Of a stretch of DNA of 64,000 bases, positions 1-10,300 are shown piece after piece (within the stretch, counting starts at the first letter, position 1; the number at the start of each line of letters is the position of its first letter). The stretch comes from Ampelocalamus luodianensis (lineage: Eukaryota; Streptophyta; Magnoliopsida; Poales; Poaceae). A program made the position numbers and the translations under genes. The notes below the pieces were generated by a model. That model ran no database searches, was not told the origin of the DNA, and was given only the letters and a program-made list of their open reading frames with translations. Location of the stretch: NCBI GenBank assembly GCA_036346255.1, contig CM070619.1:27410342-27474341 (forward strand), read 5' to 3'.

Positions 1-2048
1 TTTTTAACACAAGTCTATTGGGTTGTCCAACTTCCTGGACAAGGCCTTCAACTTTCTATCAAAACCATTGGCGATTAGCCAATGCTCACCTTCAGAAATT
101 ATACACATATTTGTGACAAAACTACTTATATAGATATCATTTATGTGAACTTGTCAAGGTGAATATGGCTTACAAAAGCTGGGTGGGTTTGTTTGTGGGG
201 TATTAGGATTTATCTATTTATCATGGCATTCAAAATGGAATGTAATTGGCACAAATATAGTAATAAATTTGAATATTTAAAGTAATTGGCACAAATACAG
301 TAATTGGCATACAAAATTTGAATATTTAAAGTAATTGGCACAAATACAGTAATAAAAGTAATAATATAAATATATGGAATGTAGGTTCAAAATTGTCAAG
401 GAATGCGACTTGCCTCCTTGCACAAATTCTTCTTGAGTTTGGTTTTGTCTGGCGTCTTCTGGAGTCTGGTCGTCGAAGTCGTGACCTAGCGCAAAACAAA
501 ACAAAATAAACCAAATAAAATTCGGCTCGACAAGGAATGAGCTGGAAACAACATGCAAGTAAATAAAACCAGAAAATAAACATAAAGCAAGGTGGTGCGG
601 AGTAGTGGAGATTATTTGGTGTTTAATTGGATCGAACGGAGCTGAGATTTGGATCCAAGTACAACAAAAATATTGTAAATGGATAATGAATCATAAAGAA
701 AGGTGGTGTGTGATGATATGTATTTATTTGGAGTTTCATATGGCTGAACGGAGCTGAGATTTGGACTCACAGGCTTGAGACAGTTAAATTTGACATATAA
801 TGTCAAATTAGGATTTTGGGCAGAAACAGGATCGAATAATGAATAGTACTATTTTACTATTCAATCAAGATAATGGATCAGTGAATAATGACTGGAATCA
901 GTGTTTTTGGTTTGAAGTGAACAGTAGATAGGGTTTACTGTTTTCGGATAGAAATGAATAGCACAAACCATTTTCGGGTAATGAACAGTGAAGGAGTTTA
1001 CTGTTTATTTGAACAGTAAAAGGCTTAAATGGATGAATAGTAGAAGGCCAACCCGTTTACTGTGGTGGCCCATGGCCCACATGGCTAGGCCTTAAAGGCC
1101 CAGTGCTTGGGCGGCTTTGAGCAGCGCGGCCGAAGGCCAGCGCGCTTTGCTGCGCCCGAGCCAGCGGCGGCGGCGATTGCGGCAACGGAGGTCGTCGGCG
1201 GCGGGAGTGAGTGGTGCGGGAAGCACCACCGAGGTGAGGGGGTTCCATTTTTGGGCTTTGTTGGGGCTGAGGAGGCTTGGGAATGGGGTGGCGACGCGGG
1301 TGGCGCATGGCCGGAGCAGGGGAGCGGTGCGGCGGTGCTATGGTGGCGCTCTGGCCAAGGGGAGGGGTGAGGGAGCATCAGTGGGTGGTGGGGAGCTTGG
1401 AGGTGGTGGAGAGGGTGCTTGGGGTGGAGTGAGGTGGCTTGGTGGCGTGAGCCGTGAAGGAGGCGGCGGTGGAGCTCGGTGACGGCGAGGCTCTGGTGGG
1501 AGAGGAGGGTAGGGAGATTAGGGGGAAGTTGTGGGAGGTTGAGGGGAAGCTTACAGTGGCCTCAATTTGGAGCTTGTGTGGGCGGTGGTGGCGAATTGGC
1601 ATCGGGTTTTTCGGCGGGAGGTGACGGCGGGGGCTCAAAATCCGACCGGCTCCGGTGACGATAGGGAAAGGGGAGGTGGTGTGGTGGTGATGAGGAAGAT
1701 GGCGAGCCATGGGTGGGCTTTTATAGCTCGGGGAGAGGCGGTGGCTCCAGTAGGGTGGTGGCAACAGGGAGGCGGTGAGAGCAGTGGGCGGCGATGTGGG
1801 TGGCGGGGAATGGTTGGGCGGCGCCGGGAAATGGGAGGTGGCGGGGTGAGGTGGAGGTAGAAGCTTCGAGGTGGAGCTGCGGTGGTGCGGGAGGTGTCGA
1901 CCGATGGGAAGGAAGGAGAAGGTGCGAGGCGAGCGGCGGTGGCACCGTGAGGAGGAAGAAGAGAGAGGTGCCCGGGAGGGAGGCGCTTCCGGAAGGAGAA
2001 GGCGATAAACCAAAAATGGAAAGCGGAAATTAGGAAGAAACTTCCGAA
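1..2048 (-). repeat. Partial gypsy-type LTR, cut by the window edge
   Basis: No gene is visible. On the minus strand, about 390-545 resembles a block found in the other long gypsy LTRs of this window (10560-10700 plus; 29370-29500 and 36930-37060 minus): a T-rich stretch, then GCG(T/C)TAGGT, an acidic/Gln-rich coding-like stretch and a GGCAAG motif. That is the main reason for calling this an LTR. A unit of about 39 bp (AATTTGAATATTTAAAG then AATTGGCACAAATACAG) is duplicated at 265-303 and 315-354. About 1060-2030 is GC-rich with GGTGG/GGCGG runs, as in the promoter-distal part of the other LTRs. Long Pro/Ser/His-rich frames there are composition artefacts. Both ends are uncertain and the element interior would lie left of the window. 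Confidence 0.5.
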
Positions 2049-2606
2049 TTGGGTAAGATTTCAAAAATCAAGCAAAAACTTCAAAAAGTTTTGAAAATCC
2101 AAATTTTTTGGTTATTTCACGCATTGCCAACGATGAAGCACTTAACTTGCAAGAATATAAAAGTAGACAACATGTACTCCCAACAACCTTCTCTCTTTAT
2201 TACTCTTTGGCTCGTGGGCGTGGTGTGTACAATATGAAGACCCTACCCCTTATATATAGGTTGTGGTGGGGTGTCTTTATGATAGAATAAACCATATGAT
2301 ACTAAATTATGCTAATAGATCTCGTGGGCCAGCTGATCCTAGTAGATCTTTGTTTAGGTAAAATGTCCACACTGTCCGACTTTCTGGATGGTTTGATTGA
2401 AGTACATGGAGGACTTTCGCAGTTATGCACCTATTGCAGCTCCAGTGCACTGCCTACAACCATAGAGATTCCTGATGACAACACCATTTCTAGTAACGGA
2501 GTGTTGTGCTAACACACGAGCCCCATGACCCACTGGTCATCCTCATAGTATATGGACTATAAGTTTGTTGTGTCAAGCATAAACACAAGGGCGATCCTTT
2601 ATAAAT
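2049..2606. other. Unassigned AT-rich intergenic stretch
   Basis: No coding region, terminal repeat or RNA gene recognised. A TATATATA box lies at about 2250-2260 on the plus strand, downstream of a CCCTACCCC run, so this may be the edge of another LTR promoter, but no matching end was found. Confidence 0.3.
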
Positions 2607-2757
2607 TACTCCCTCGTTCCTTTTTATTTGATGTTCTAGAATTAATACCGTCGAACTTTCTAAAATTTGATCATCAATATGTTTAAAATTATCTAAATTG
2701 GTTATATGAAAACTATATCATTATATTTGTTGTTAAAATACCATATTATTATAATTT

Positions 2758-3119
2758 AGAATAAGTCTATTTTACCCCCCCCCCGAACTTTGGAGGTACA
2801 TCTAATCAACCCTTGAACCACAAAACTGTCTAAATAACCCTCTCAACTATGCAAAACTTTCTAAATAACCCTCTATGCGGTTTTGGAGATGGTTTTGCCA
2901 CCATGGCGAGTGACGTGACTAAGAATGTGGTAATGCCATAGTGGTTTTGCTACGATTGCGGATGACGTGGCCGACAATGCGGCAAAACCATTAATGGAAC
3001 CACCCCCATGGTGTTAATTAGACGGTTTTACATATTTCAAGAGGCTATTTAGACGGTTTTGTGGTAGAGGGGTAGATTAGACATACCCCAAAATTCAGAG
3101 GGTAAATTAGACTTATTCC
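2758..3119. mobile_element. Nested MITE with 9-bp target duplication
   Basis: Left end AGAATAAGTCTATTTTACC and right end (reverse complement) GGAATAAGTCTAATTTACC form inverted repeats that extend inward with lower identity. The flanks are TTATAATTT (2749-2757) and TTATAATTC (3120-3128), a 9-bp target duplication with one mismatch. A 9-bp duplication and a GA/GG start fit a Mutator-type MITE. The centre holds short inverted GTGGTTTTGC-like motifs. Non-coding. Confidence 0.75.
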
Positions 3120-3162
3120 TTATAATTCTACTAGTATATCTTAATATAAAGTTATAAAAAGA

Positions 3163-3636
3163 ATAGATTTTTACAAAAAAAGCCACCTGCAAGTGGGGAT
3201 GTTTGTCAAAACCCACCTACATCTCAAAAGAATAGTAAAAAACCCACCTGCAAGTTCTATGTGGTTGCAATCCCCCCCAAAGGCCGATTTATTCGTTGAA
3301 TATGGCGCTTGCATGGCAATCTCAGTAGATTGATCTTGTGGACTATGAGCAAGGAAGATGTACCAGTGCAGGGTATGGCACATGCTGAATGCGGGGAATA
3401 GAGGAACAAGGAAGAAGGACGATCAGGGGCGACCGCCGATGTTGCGGCCACACAGGAGGATTATCTCGGTCTATATGGAATTGGATGTGATCCCATCGGA
3501 GACAACTAGGTTTGTATTTCTTGACTTCTAGGAGCTTCAACAAGTAAACTTGTGAGTGGTGTTTTGATGAACTTTGATATGTCGGTGGGTTTTTGATAAA
3601 CTCACCCACTTGTAGGTGGATTTTTACAAAAATCCG
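3163..3636. mobile_element. Second nested MITE
   Basis: Ends are inverted: left GATTTTTACAAAAA followed by CCACCTGCAAGTGG, right (reverse complement) GGATTTTTGTAAAAATCC followed by CACCTACAAGTGG. The flanks TAAAAAGAA (from 3154) and TAAAAAGTA (from 3637) look like a 9-bp target duplication with one mismatch. It lies in the same Stowaway-like host as the previous MITE. Non-coding. Confidence 0.65.
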
Positions 3637-3710
3637 TAAAAAGTAATGATCAAATTCTCGAAGACCAAACAAAATAAAAACATCAAATAAAAAAGAAAAC
3701 GATTGGAGGG

Positions 3711-3942
3711 TCCATACAAATTGCAAGCTAGCAAGAACTCCCTTGTTAAAAAGGCATGCATGCTTAGCTGGGTCAAAGATTTGACCTATGTGTGCACTAT
3801 GAGCAACTATTCCAAGTTTCCAAAGTCCAATCACTGTATGATCTCAACTAGATCAATACATACAATTCTATATTTTCTATGGCCCGTCCTACCCTCCGAG
3901 AATATGATTTTTAAAAATAATAATTGAGGACCCAAAGGTCCG
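3711..3942. other. Short unassigned spacer
   Basis: AT-rich sequence between the Stowaway-like element and the E1 LTR. No gene or repeat structure seen. Confidence 0.3.
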
Positions 3943-4530
3943 ATTGTTGGCCCGATCTTTCGATGAGAACGATAAGTTCGGTAGGCATCGCTCAACTCTC
4001 ACGATCCTAGCTACGAACACACAAGGCTCGAAACCACGCAATCGCTGATCTGCTCGACAAGTTGTTATCAACCGTGCATGAATACCCGGATGATCTGACC
4101 ACGAAGGTTGATTCCTGCATACACCGAAGAAGCACGCAAGAAAAAGATAAAGCAATCTGAAATTGCAAATAGGAATTGAAATATTGAATTGAGTTGGGAT
4201 TCTGAAGCGGTATTATGGTTGGTCTAGTCGACACAAGCCAATACACGAAGTTGCAACAAGGCTAACTTTTAATTAAACAAAATCCAAGGAAAACTAAAGG
4301 GGTGCGACCTCCTTATATAGGGGAGGGGGAGCCGCAAATGTCTATGAGCTAGCAATGTGGTACTATTCATGGGGGTACTGTTCATATGAACAGTAACCAT
4401 GAATAGTGCCTTCGGCCCGGGTGGAGGCGGCCCAGGAGGTGGCCGGTCCAGATAACCTAGAGTGGTGGCTGCCCTTTGGGCCAAATAATTGATACAAATA
4501 CAAGGCCCTCGGCCCAATGTGAGGTGTCGC
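3943..4530 (-). repeat. E1 3' LTR with TATA box
   Basis: Minus-strand LTR. A TATA box (CTATATAAGG) lies at 4311-4322 after a C-rich run, followed downstream by a leader-like region. The end is placed near 3943 at GGCCAACA by analogy, and the upstream edge is not fixed. About 4110-4655 is repeated at 19232-19808. The U3 start has a TGCTGCGACACC motif that parallels TGCTGCGTCACC in the E3 LTR (about 18760), showing the two families are related. Confidence 0.5.
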
Positions 4531-6536
4531 AGCACCGGGTATAAGTGAAGTAAATTCGTCGGCATGTTGGAGTAGCGTTTGACGCAGTCGAATCGATGGC
4601 AGTCGAATAGCCCGGTTGGAGGTGGAGTAGTGGTCGTATCCGAAGGGTTGATGTCCTCATCATCCTCCCGTTCTTGTATTTGAGTCGTCCTCGACTCATG
4701 CCCATCCTCCAGCGGCAAGAGAAGCTTTAAAACTTGGAGCAATGCATTCTCATCTTTCTGCAAAATATTAGCAACAGCAGGTGGCAAGGAAATAGAGAAA
4801 GGTGATTGTGCATGCATCAAATCAACACATGTACATTTTATCATAGCATTAAGTGTGCAACTCAATTTGCAAGTATAAGTGAAGTAAACAGTAGAGTTAT
4901 TTATTGCCTGGTTATGAAAGAAAATTGTCCTCAACTTTTGTAAATCAATGGGCAGCACAACAATTGAGTTCAAAGTGCACAAGTTATTCATATAATCAGA
5001 GTTCAATTGAGTAATGACAAATTCATCTAGCAAAGGTGAAAAGATTTGTAAGTTCTTCCATAGTTCAACATCATTATTCAGATTGTCAATACTAGATGGT
5101 GCAATAAAAGATGAACAGATAGGTATAGGATAATCCACAAAATTCAACACACAAGAATTGTTGTTCGAAACAACATGCTTCAATTCATCCATGTGATCAC
5201 AAGTTATGCATATTCGATATACAAGAAATTGATTGTCTATACCATAATCTCCAATCAAATGAAACTTATAACCAGGGGTGTAGGCACTAAGCAAGGATTT
5301 CGAACATGCGATTGCATAAACTTTCTTCATAGCATGTGACAATTTCATAGGTAGATCCAACATAATGTAACATAAAGAATTAGCAGGAGAAATTCTAGTC
5401 AAAACTTCTTTATGTCTAACCAATTCCGCATTATCATTATATGCTATTAACTCATCACATGAAGTACTCACAACAGTAGGCAATTCAATTATTTTATCAC
5501 AAGGTGCACTTAAGTCAGCAGGTAAATTAGCAATTTTATCACATGGTGCACTCAAATCAATGCAGTTTGAATTCTCTACTTGAAACATGTGCATATCAGA
5601 ATTGTTTTCCACTAAATTTTGCTCTAAAATAGCATGAACAGTGGACAATTGTAGTTCTTCACAAGCATAGTCATCTTGAGTGATGATAGCACCTTGGTTT
5701 TTACCTTTTTGGCTCTCCTCAGATAATGTAGGTGCATCCATCTCCTCGTCTTCCTTCTCAACCAATGGAGTCGGTGGTTCAATCATCTCATTCACCTCTT
5801 CGGCCTGGTTCTCAACTTCCTGCAAGTTGTTAGTGACAGAAAAAGAAATAAACACATGTTTGTTCTTATGTTCTCTATCATCAAGCATCCACAATTTCTC
5901 CTTAATCTGACATTCAATCTTATAGGCAAGTATAAACAAATGAGAGAGAGAATTATATTCTTTGTGAATAAGAATGTCCTGAATTTCTTGATTAAGCCCT
6001 CTTAAGAATCTATTCTCTGTAGCTTCAGCATGTTCCTTTAAACCACAATGCAACAAACAAGTTTTCAATTCATGATAGTATTCCCTTACAGTTCTACTAC
6101 GTTGCTTTAAATGTTGTAATCTAGCTAACAAATAATCAACATGATATTTAGGAATAAATTCATCTCTCAAAAGTTTCTTGAGTGCATGCCAAGTTTGAGG
6201 CACTCTTCCATGTCTACGTAAATACTTCCACCAAAGTATTGCATCCGCAACAAAAACACTAGTGGCAGCTCTAATCTTTTGCCTATCAGACCACTCATAA
6301 TGTTCAAATTCTGTGTCAGCTATCTCCCAGTCAACATAGGCATCAGGATCAAATTTACCAGCAAAGGATGGCAACGTGAGTTTGGTTTTACCAGAAGTAC
6401 TATCATGATCATATACCGCCCGTGGTGGACGATCTTGTCTCAAACATGCATCTTCCTCACGAACTTTCTTGCGCCCCCGTTCAATGGCGCGAAGAAGACG
6501 TGGATCTAGCGGAAAATCATCTCGTGAACCTGCCAT
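4269..6536 (-). CDS. Retrotransposon Gag-like protein with a long C-terminal region of unknown function
   Basis: An uninterrupted minus-strand frame of about 755 codons. I chose the start at the Met of MAGSRDDF because E3 has a matching MAG start in the same leader context; an upstream in-frame Met sits at 6551. Residues about 50-220 form a retrotransposon Gag domain: LPSFAGKFDPDAY, then the W-rich capsid-like part with WWKYLRRHG, LKKLLRDEFIP, VREYYHELK and RFLRGLNQEIQD. There is no CCHC zinc knuckle. After an acidic linker, residues about 326-367 carry three imperfect copies of (D)LSAPCDKI..LP, then about 300 residues rich in Cys, Asn and Leu that I do not recognise. The DEDINPSDT motif near the end matches the polyprotein tail of E3, so this protein keeps the two ends of a gag-pol and replaces the enzymes with an unknown region. 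The last 80 or so codons run into the LTR and may not be natural. An intact frame of this length in a non-autonomous element suggests recent activity or selection. Confidence 0.75.
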   Translation of the reverse strand: MAGSRDDFPLDPRLLRAIERGRKKVREEDACLRQDRPPRAVYDHDSTSGKTKLTLPSFAGKFDPDAYVDWEIADTEFEHYEWSDRQKIRAATSVFVADAILWWKYLRRHGRVPQTWHALKKLLRDEFIPKYHVDYLLARLQHLKQRSRTVREYYHELKTCLLHCGLKEHAEATENRFLRGLNQEIQDILIHKEYNSLSHLFILAYKIECQIKEKLWMLDDREHKNKHVFISFSVTNNLQEVENQAEEVNEMIEPPTPLVEKEDEEMDAPTLSEESQKGKNQGAIITQDDYACEELQLSTVHAILEQNLVENNSDMHMFQVENSNCIDLSAPCDKIANLPADLSAPCDKIIELPTVVSTSCDELIAYNDNAELVRHKEVLTRISPANSLCYIMLDLPMKLSHAMKKVYAIACSKSLLSAYTPGYKFHLIGDYGIDNQFLVYRICITCDHMDELKHVVSNNNSCVLNFVDYPIPICSSFIAPSSIDNLNNDVELWKNLQIFSPLLDEFVITQLNSDYMNNLCTLNSIVVLPIDLQKLRTIFFHNQAINNSTVYFTYTCKLSCTLNAMIKCTCVDLMHAQSPFSISLPPAVANILQKDENALLQVLKLLLPLEDGHESRTTQIQEREDDEDINPSDTTTTPPPTGLFDCHRFDCVKRYSNMPTNLLHLYPVLRHLTLGRGPCICINYLAQRAATTLGYLDRPPPGPPPPGPKALFMVTVHMNSTPMNSTTLLAHRHLRLPLPYIRRSHPFSFPWILFN

Positions 6537-7363
6537 AGTTAATAGAAACAAGGAAACAAATCACAAGTATATGTTCCTATCAACTACTAGGATCTAGATG
6601 CTCAACCAAGTCACTCACACTCAAGCTTATACCCAGTTCTTACAAGTTCTTACCAATGCAGCAAGGAAGTGGTACAACTGGTGGCTGGTTCGTGATACTC
6701 TCACTTGCGATCAGCCCAACGATTGCGAGGAACGGCACCTGCTGAGTTAGTAGGAAGTGGAGCTTGGAAGGCTAGTATGTAGCAAAGGAATATCAATTAT
6801 TCAATTCAGTATGCAACGTTGAAAAGTAGTTCAAAGTACTAGTCACAAGTGCTGGTCCTAGTCTAAACCAAGCCTAGCTAGAGCAACTCACAAGAACGAC
6901 TAGTAGCAACAACGGAGGGCTAGCACAAGAACTGTCAACGCAAGCGAGCAATGGATGAACTATGCCAAAAGGAAATAAATGTCAAGAAAGGAGGCCGCTC
7001 TGAAATTTGTTTTTCTTCTTCTTTTTTTTTTCCTTCTTCTCTTTCTTTTGCCCCTCTTTTTTACCTTGTCTTTCTTTTCTTTTCTTTCTTTCTTTTCTTT
7101 TTTTTCTACCTCAGAACACCACTGGGACCGAAAACATGAATTTCTTTAGGTTGCTACAGTAACCAAAAATGATTTTTTTACTGTAGAATGGCGAAAACCG
7201 ATTTTTTTCTCTTCTTTCTTTCTTTTTTCGGCTCTTGCCCTTTTTTTTGTCTCTCTCTCTGCTTGTTTTATTTCATGCCTTCAAGAGCTAAGAAGCTACT
7301 GGACTTTCCTTTTGCAACCAAAAAGCACAAGCACCGATTTCCCCAATTAGCTCTAGAGGCGAC

Positions 7364-10300
7364 TGTAACATCCCAATTTTGGACTTGTGTTTCAAATGTA
7401 AGAAAATGAGTAGAAATTAAAACCTTTTCTTACATCATATATTTCCTGTATGTTCTAAACAATTCCTGTACAAGAATTATGGAAATACAAAGTCACAAGT
7501 CTTTTGATCCAAAACCTTGTCTTCCAAAAACAATCTTGTTAAATCTTGTGATCATCTCCTGAAAATATTTTTCCTAAGTTCTAGGGTTGGTGTGTGACCC
7601 CTCTGAAAAATTTCATAATTTTTAGAAATTGTTTGAATATTTTTTAGAGGGAAGTCAAACCTGTTTGACTTTTAGTCAAAATCCTAAACCAGGACCTTGC
7701 AGAATTGTTAGAGACAAATTCACTACATAAAAACCTCTAAAACTTTTATACAAGGTTAATATCTAAGTTAGCAAGCTCCTGTAAAAATTTTAGAATTTTT
7801 GGAGTCAATTTGCTATCCCTAAAAATTCCTCAAAGTCTCAGGTTTCACTGTTCCTCGGGTGCGCACCAGTCTCGGGCTCGAGCCACTTGACTTGGCTCAA
7901 CCAACTAACTACACCCGGGCCGACTTAAAACGCGCATTCAATCTCAGCCGTTGGATTTAAATCGCACGGCCCACGTTCGCGAGAACGTTCGGACCTCGCG
8001 ATCGCGCCAACTCATTTGGACCATTGGATCAAGATCCAACCATCTAGATGAATTGGGCTGTTCGGGTCACCAGTTGTCACATTCAATCGTGATTGTCCAT
8101 TTTTATCCAACGCTCGCGATTTTCCTCTTTGTTCTGAACCTCTGAGCTTTGGAGCAATCCTGGCCATCCATTTTCGATCCAACCGCCCACGATCACCCTA
8201 GTGTTTTCTGGTCTTCTTCTTCCTCGCGCTGTGCGTTTGACAGTGAGCAGTGACCTAGTCTTTTCCAATGTTCCGTCCTCGTCTCTCCGGTCGGGGGCAA
8301 TTATTGACTCTCAGTGCTCCGCCCACGATCGTGCTCCTCACCTGCCCATCATTCCTATCAGTCCTTGGCTGTACCTTGAGTTGAGCTCATCGTAGCTCAC
8401 CGCGAGGGCCCCCTTTTTCCTTGTGCCGTGTTCGTTAGCTTCAAAAGCCTCCGGGCTCCTCCTTTGAACCCCTCCCACTCCCTAGCTCACTCCCTGTGTG
8501 TTGAGCTCAAAAACCACTGTAATTCCCAAATCGCCATTGTTGACTCGTGGAGCTCCGTTGTGGATATTGGTGCTCTAGTGGTTCATCTTCAATTCTTCTT
8601 GTACCCTTTTTAACTCCTTAATACCCTAATCATTTCTCCTCACTCAATTTTGGGTTTTATTCATAGGATTTGTCAAATTTGGGGTTTGTTCAAATTCGAC
8701 CGAAGTCACCCCTTTTCTTCCTCAGCTCTAGTGAGTGTTTCATTTCTCAATTATTTGCTCATGAAGCTTCTATAAGCTTTAATGAAGCTATTTTGACCAC
8801 TAGTGGTGTTCAATTTGGCCTAGGTTTCTATTTTCACTTCATCTTCTTCAACTCCGGTGGCCTTCTCTGCTGTCCAAGCTCCTCCGGCCATCTTTGAAGC
8901 TCATCTTGCTTGAGGTAGCTTCTTATTAGTCCCTAGACGCTGTGGCACACGCTTCTTTGGACTGCAGCGGAGCTTTTTGCCATTTTCGTTTTTGGTAGAA
9001 CTTATCCCCACTGTTCTTTTCCGGCTCGCCGGCGTTCTAGGCCGCCGCCGCCGTCGAGGTCATCACCATCGGGTCCGCAAGGTAATTGCGAACCCATTTT
9101 AGCCTTTAGGTCGCGCCGCCGTGGCCGGAGCCGGCGGCGGCAAGCCTTCTTTTGCTCTCGGGTTTTTGCCGGACGAAGTCGTCGCCGGGAGTTGTCGATA
9201 AGACATCATTAATGCTAATCATGATTTAATCATTGCTAATCATTGGTTTAGTATTTAATACTGTCTTAAGCCGACGTTTCGTGTCACTGCCATGTGGGCC
9301 TCGCTCACTTAAAACCCCTCTGTGCGAAATCTTTAGGACATATTAATTGCTAATCATCACTAATCATTAGATTTGTAATTAATTGCTGTCCTAAATCGCC
9401 CTCCGTCTCACTGACATGTGGGCCCATGCGTTTAAACATGCCTGCGCACTTAAAATCCACATGTGTTATTCGCGAGCATCATGGACCGTCGATTTCAAGA
9501 TTTGCGGCCCAGATCTCCTCGGACTTTCGGGTCCCCGAACGTCTAAGTCATTATGGACCGTCCATCTCTAGATGTGCGGCTCAGATCGAGGGGCCGTTCG
9601 GACCACCCAAGCTCCCAATCACGCTGGCCGTCCATCTCGCGATGAGCGGCTGAGATTGAGTGGGCCGTTCGGGTGGCCCGGAGCGCGCAGCGCCCTGAGC
9701 CCTCTATCTGTTGATCCGCGGTCGAGATTGATTGGGCCGTTCGGGTCCCCGAACGTCCCAATCCATGTGGACCGTTGGATCTTGATCCAACGGTGCACCT
9801 CTTTAGGTTCGCGCGTGTGCCCTATTCTCCGTGCGCGTGGGCCGTTAGATTCCGAATCAAAGGCCCACGTTTTTCCACATCCTTTTATTTGGATTTACGT
9901 CTGTTATATTTCGGTAAGCCTTTATTTGTCAACTAAAAATTGTATTAAACTTTGGAAACTCATAACTAATTCATGTTAAATCCTTTTTAGATGATTCCAG
10001 TTGGAATAAATTCATGTTTAACTAAAGTTTAATATAAAAATGCATTTAAACATTGTTCTGTGCCAAAAAATTTTGTAAACAATATTATCTTGATTTCAGC
10101 CATTTTAGAATATTCCAAAAATTGAAGTAAACTTTGTAAAATGCATATCTTTTTCTGTATAACTCCAAAATTTGCAAACTCAATCTTGTTAAATTCCTTT
10201 GTTAGCAAACTTTAATATGAAATAGGTTTTGATCATGATTTCATTTCTGTAAAGTAACATGTGCTAGGTTTACAACTTAGAAAAATCATAAGTAAATCAT

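Larger units (their letters stand above)
2609..3710. mobile_element. Stowaway-like (Tc1/mariner) MITE host element
   Basis: The left end is CTCCCTCGTTCC followed by TTTTTATTTGATGT. The right end, reverse-complemented, is CCCTCCAATCG followed by TTTTATTTGATG, giving imperfect terminal inverted repeats of the Stowaway type (CTCCCTCCGT). The left end is preceded by TA, the usual target dinucleotide; the right TA is not preserved. Two other MITEs (2758-3119, 3163-3636) are inserted in it, which accounts for most of its 1.1 kb. Without them only about 270 bp remain, a normal Stowaway length. No transposase is encoded. Confidence 0.75.
3943..7363 (-). mobile_element. E1: gag-only (TR-GAG type) LTR retrotransposon, 5' end lost
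   Basis: Minus-strand element. Reading leftward it has an untranslated leader (7363-6537), one long gag ORF (6536-4269) and an LTR at about 4530-3943. The leader is alignable by eye with the E3 leader at 17100-17340: same order of ATCAACTAC, TCTTACAAG, GGTGGTTCGTGATAC and GGAGCTTGGAAGGC. No protease, RT, RNase H or integrase lies between gag and LTR, so the element could move only with enzymes from elsewhere. The 5' LTR and primer site are absent because the Tekay-like LTR starts at 7364 inside the leader. About 7000-7110 and 7190-7270 are plus-strand pyrimidine tracts. Confidence 0.7.

Noticed and set aside
1057..2064. Several long Pro/Ser/His- or Gly-rich frames on both strands
   Set aside because: They overlap each other in a GC-rich LTR block, have low complexity and lack any domain or plausible gene context.
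9426..9979. Frames within the long LTR (plus and minus)
   Set aside because: They come from repeated CCGTTCGG/CCGTCCATCTC words; they have no motif and are not conserved in the related minus-strand LTRs.
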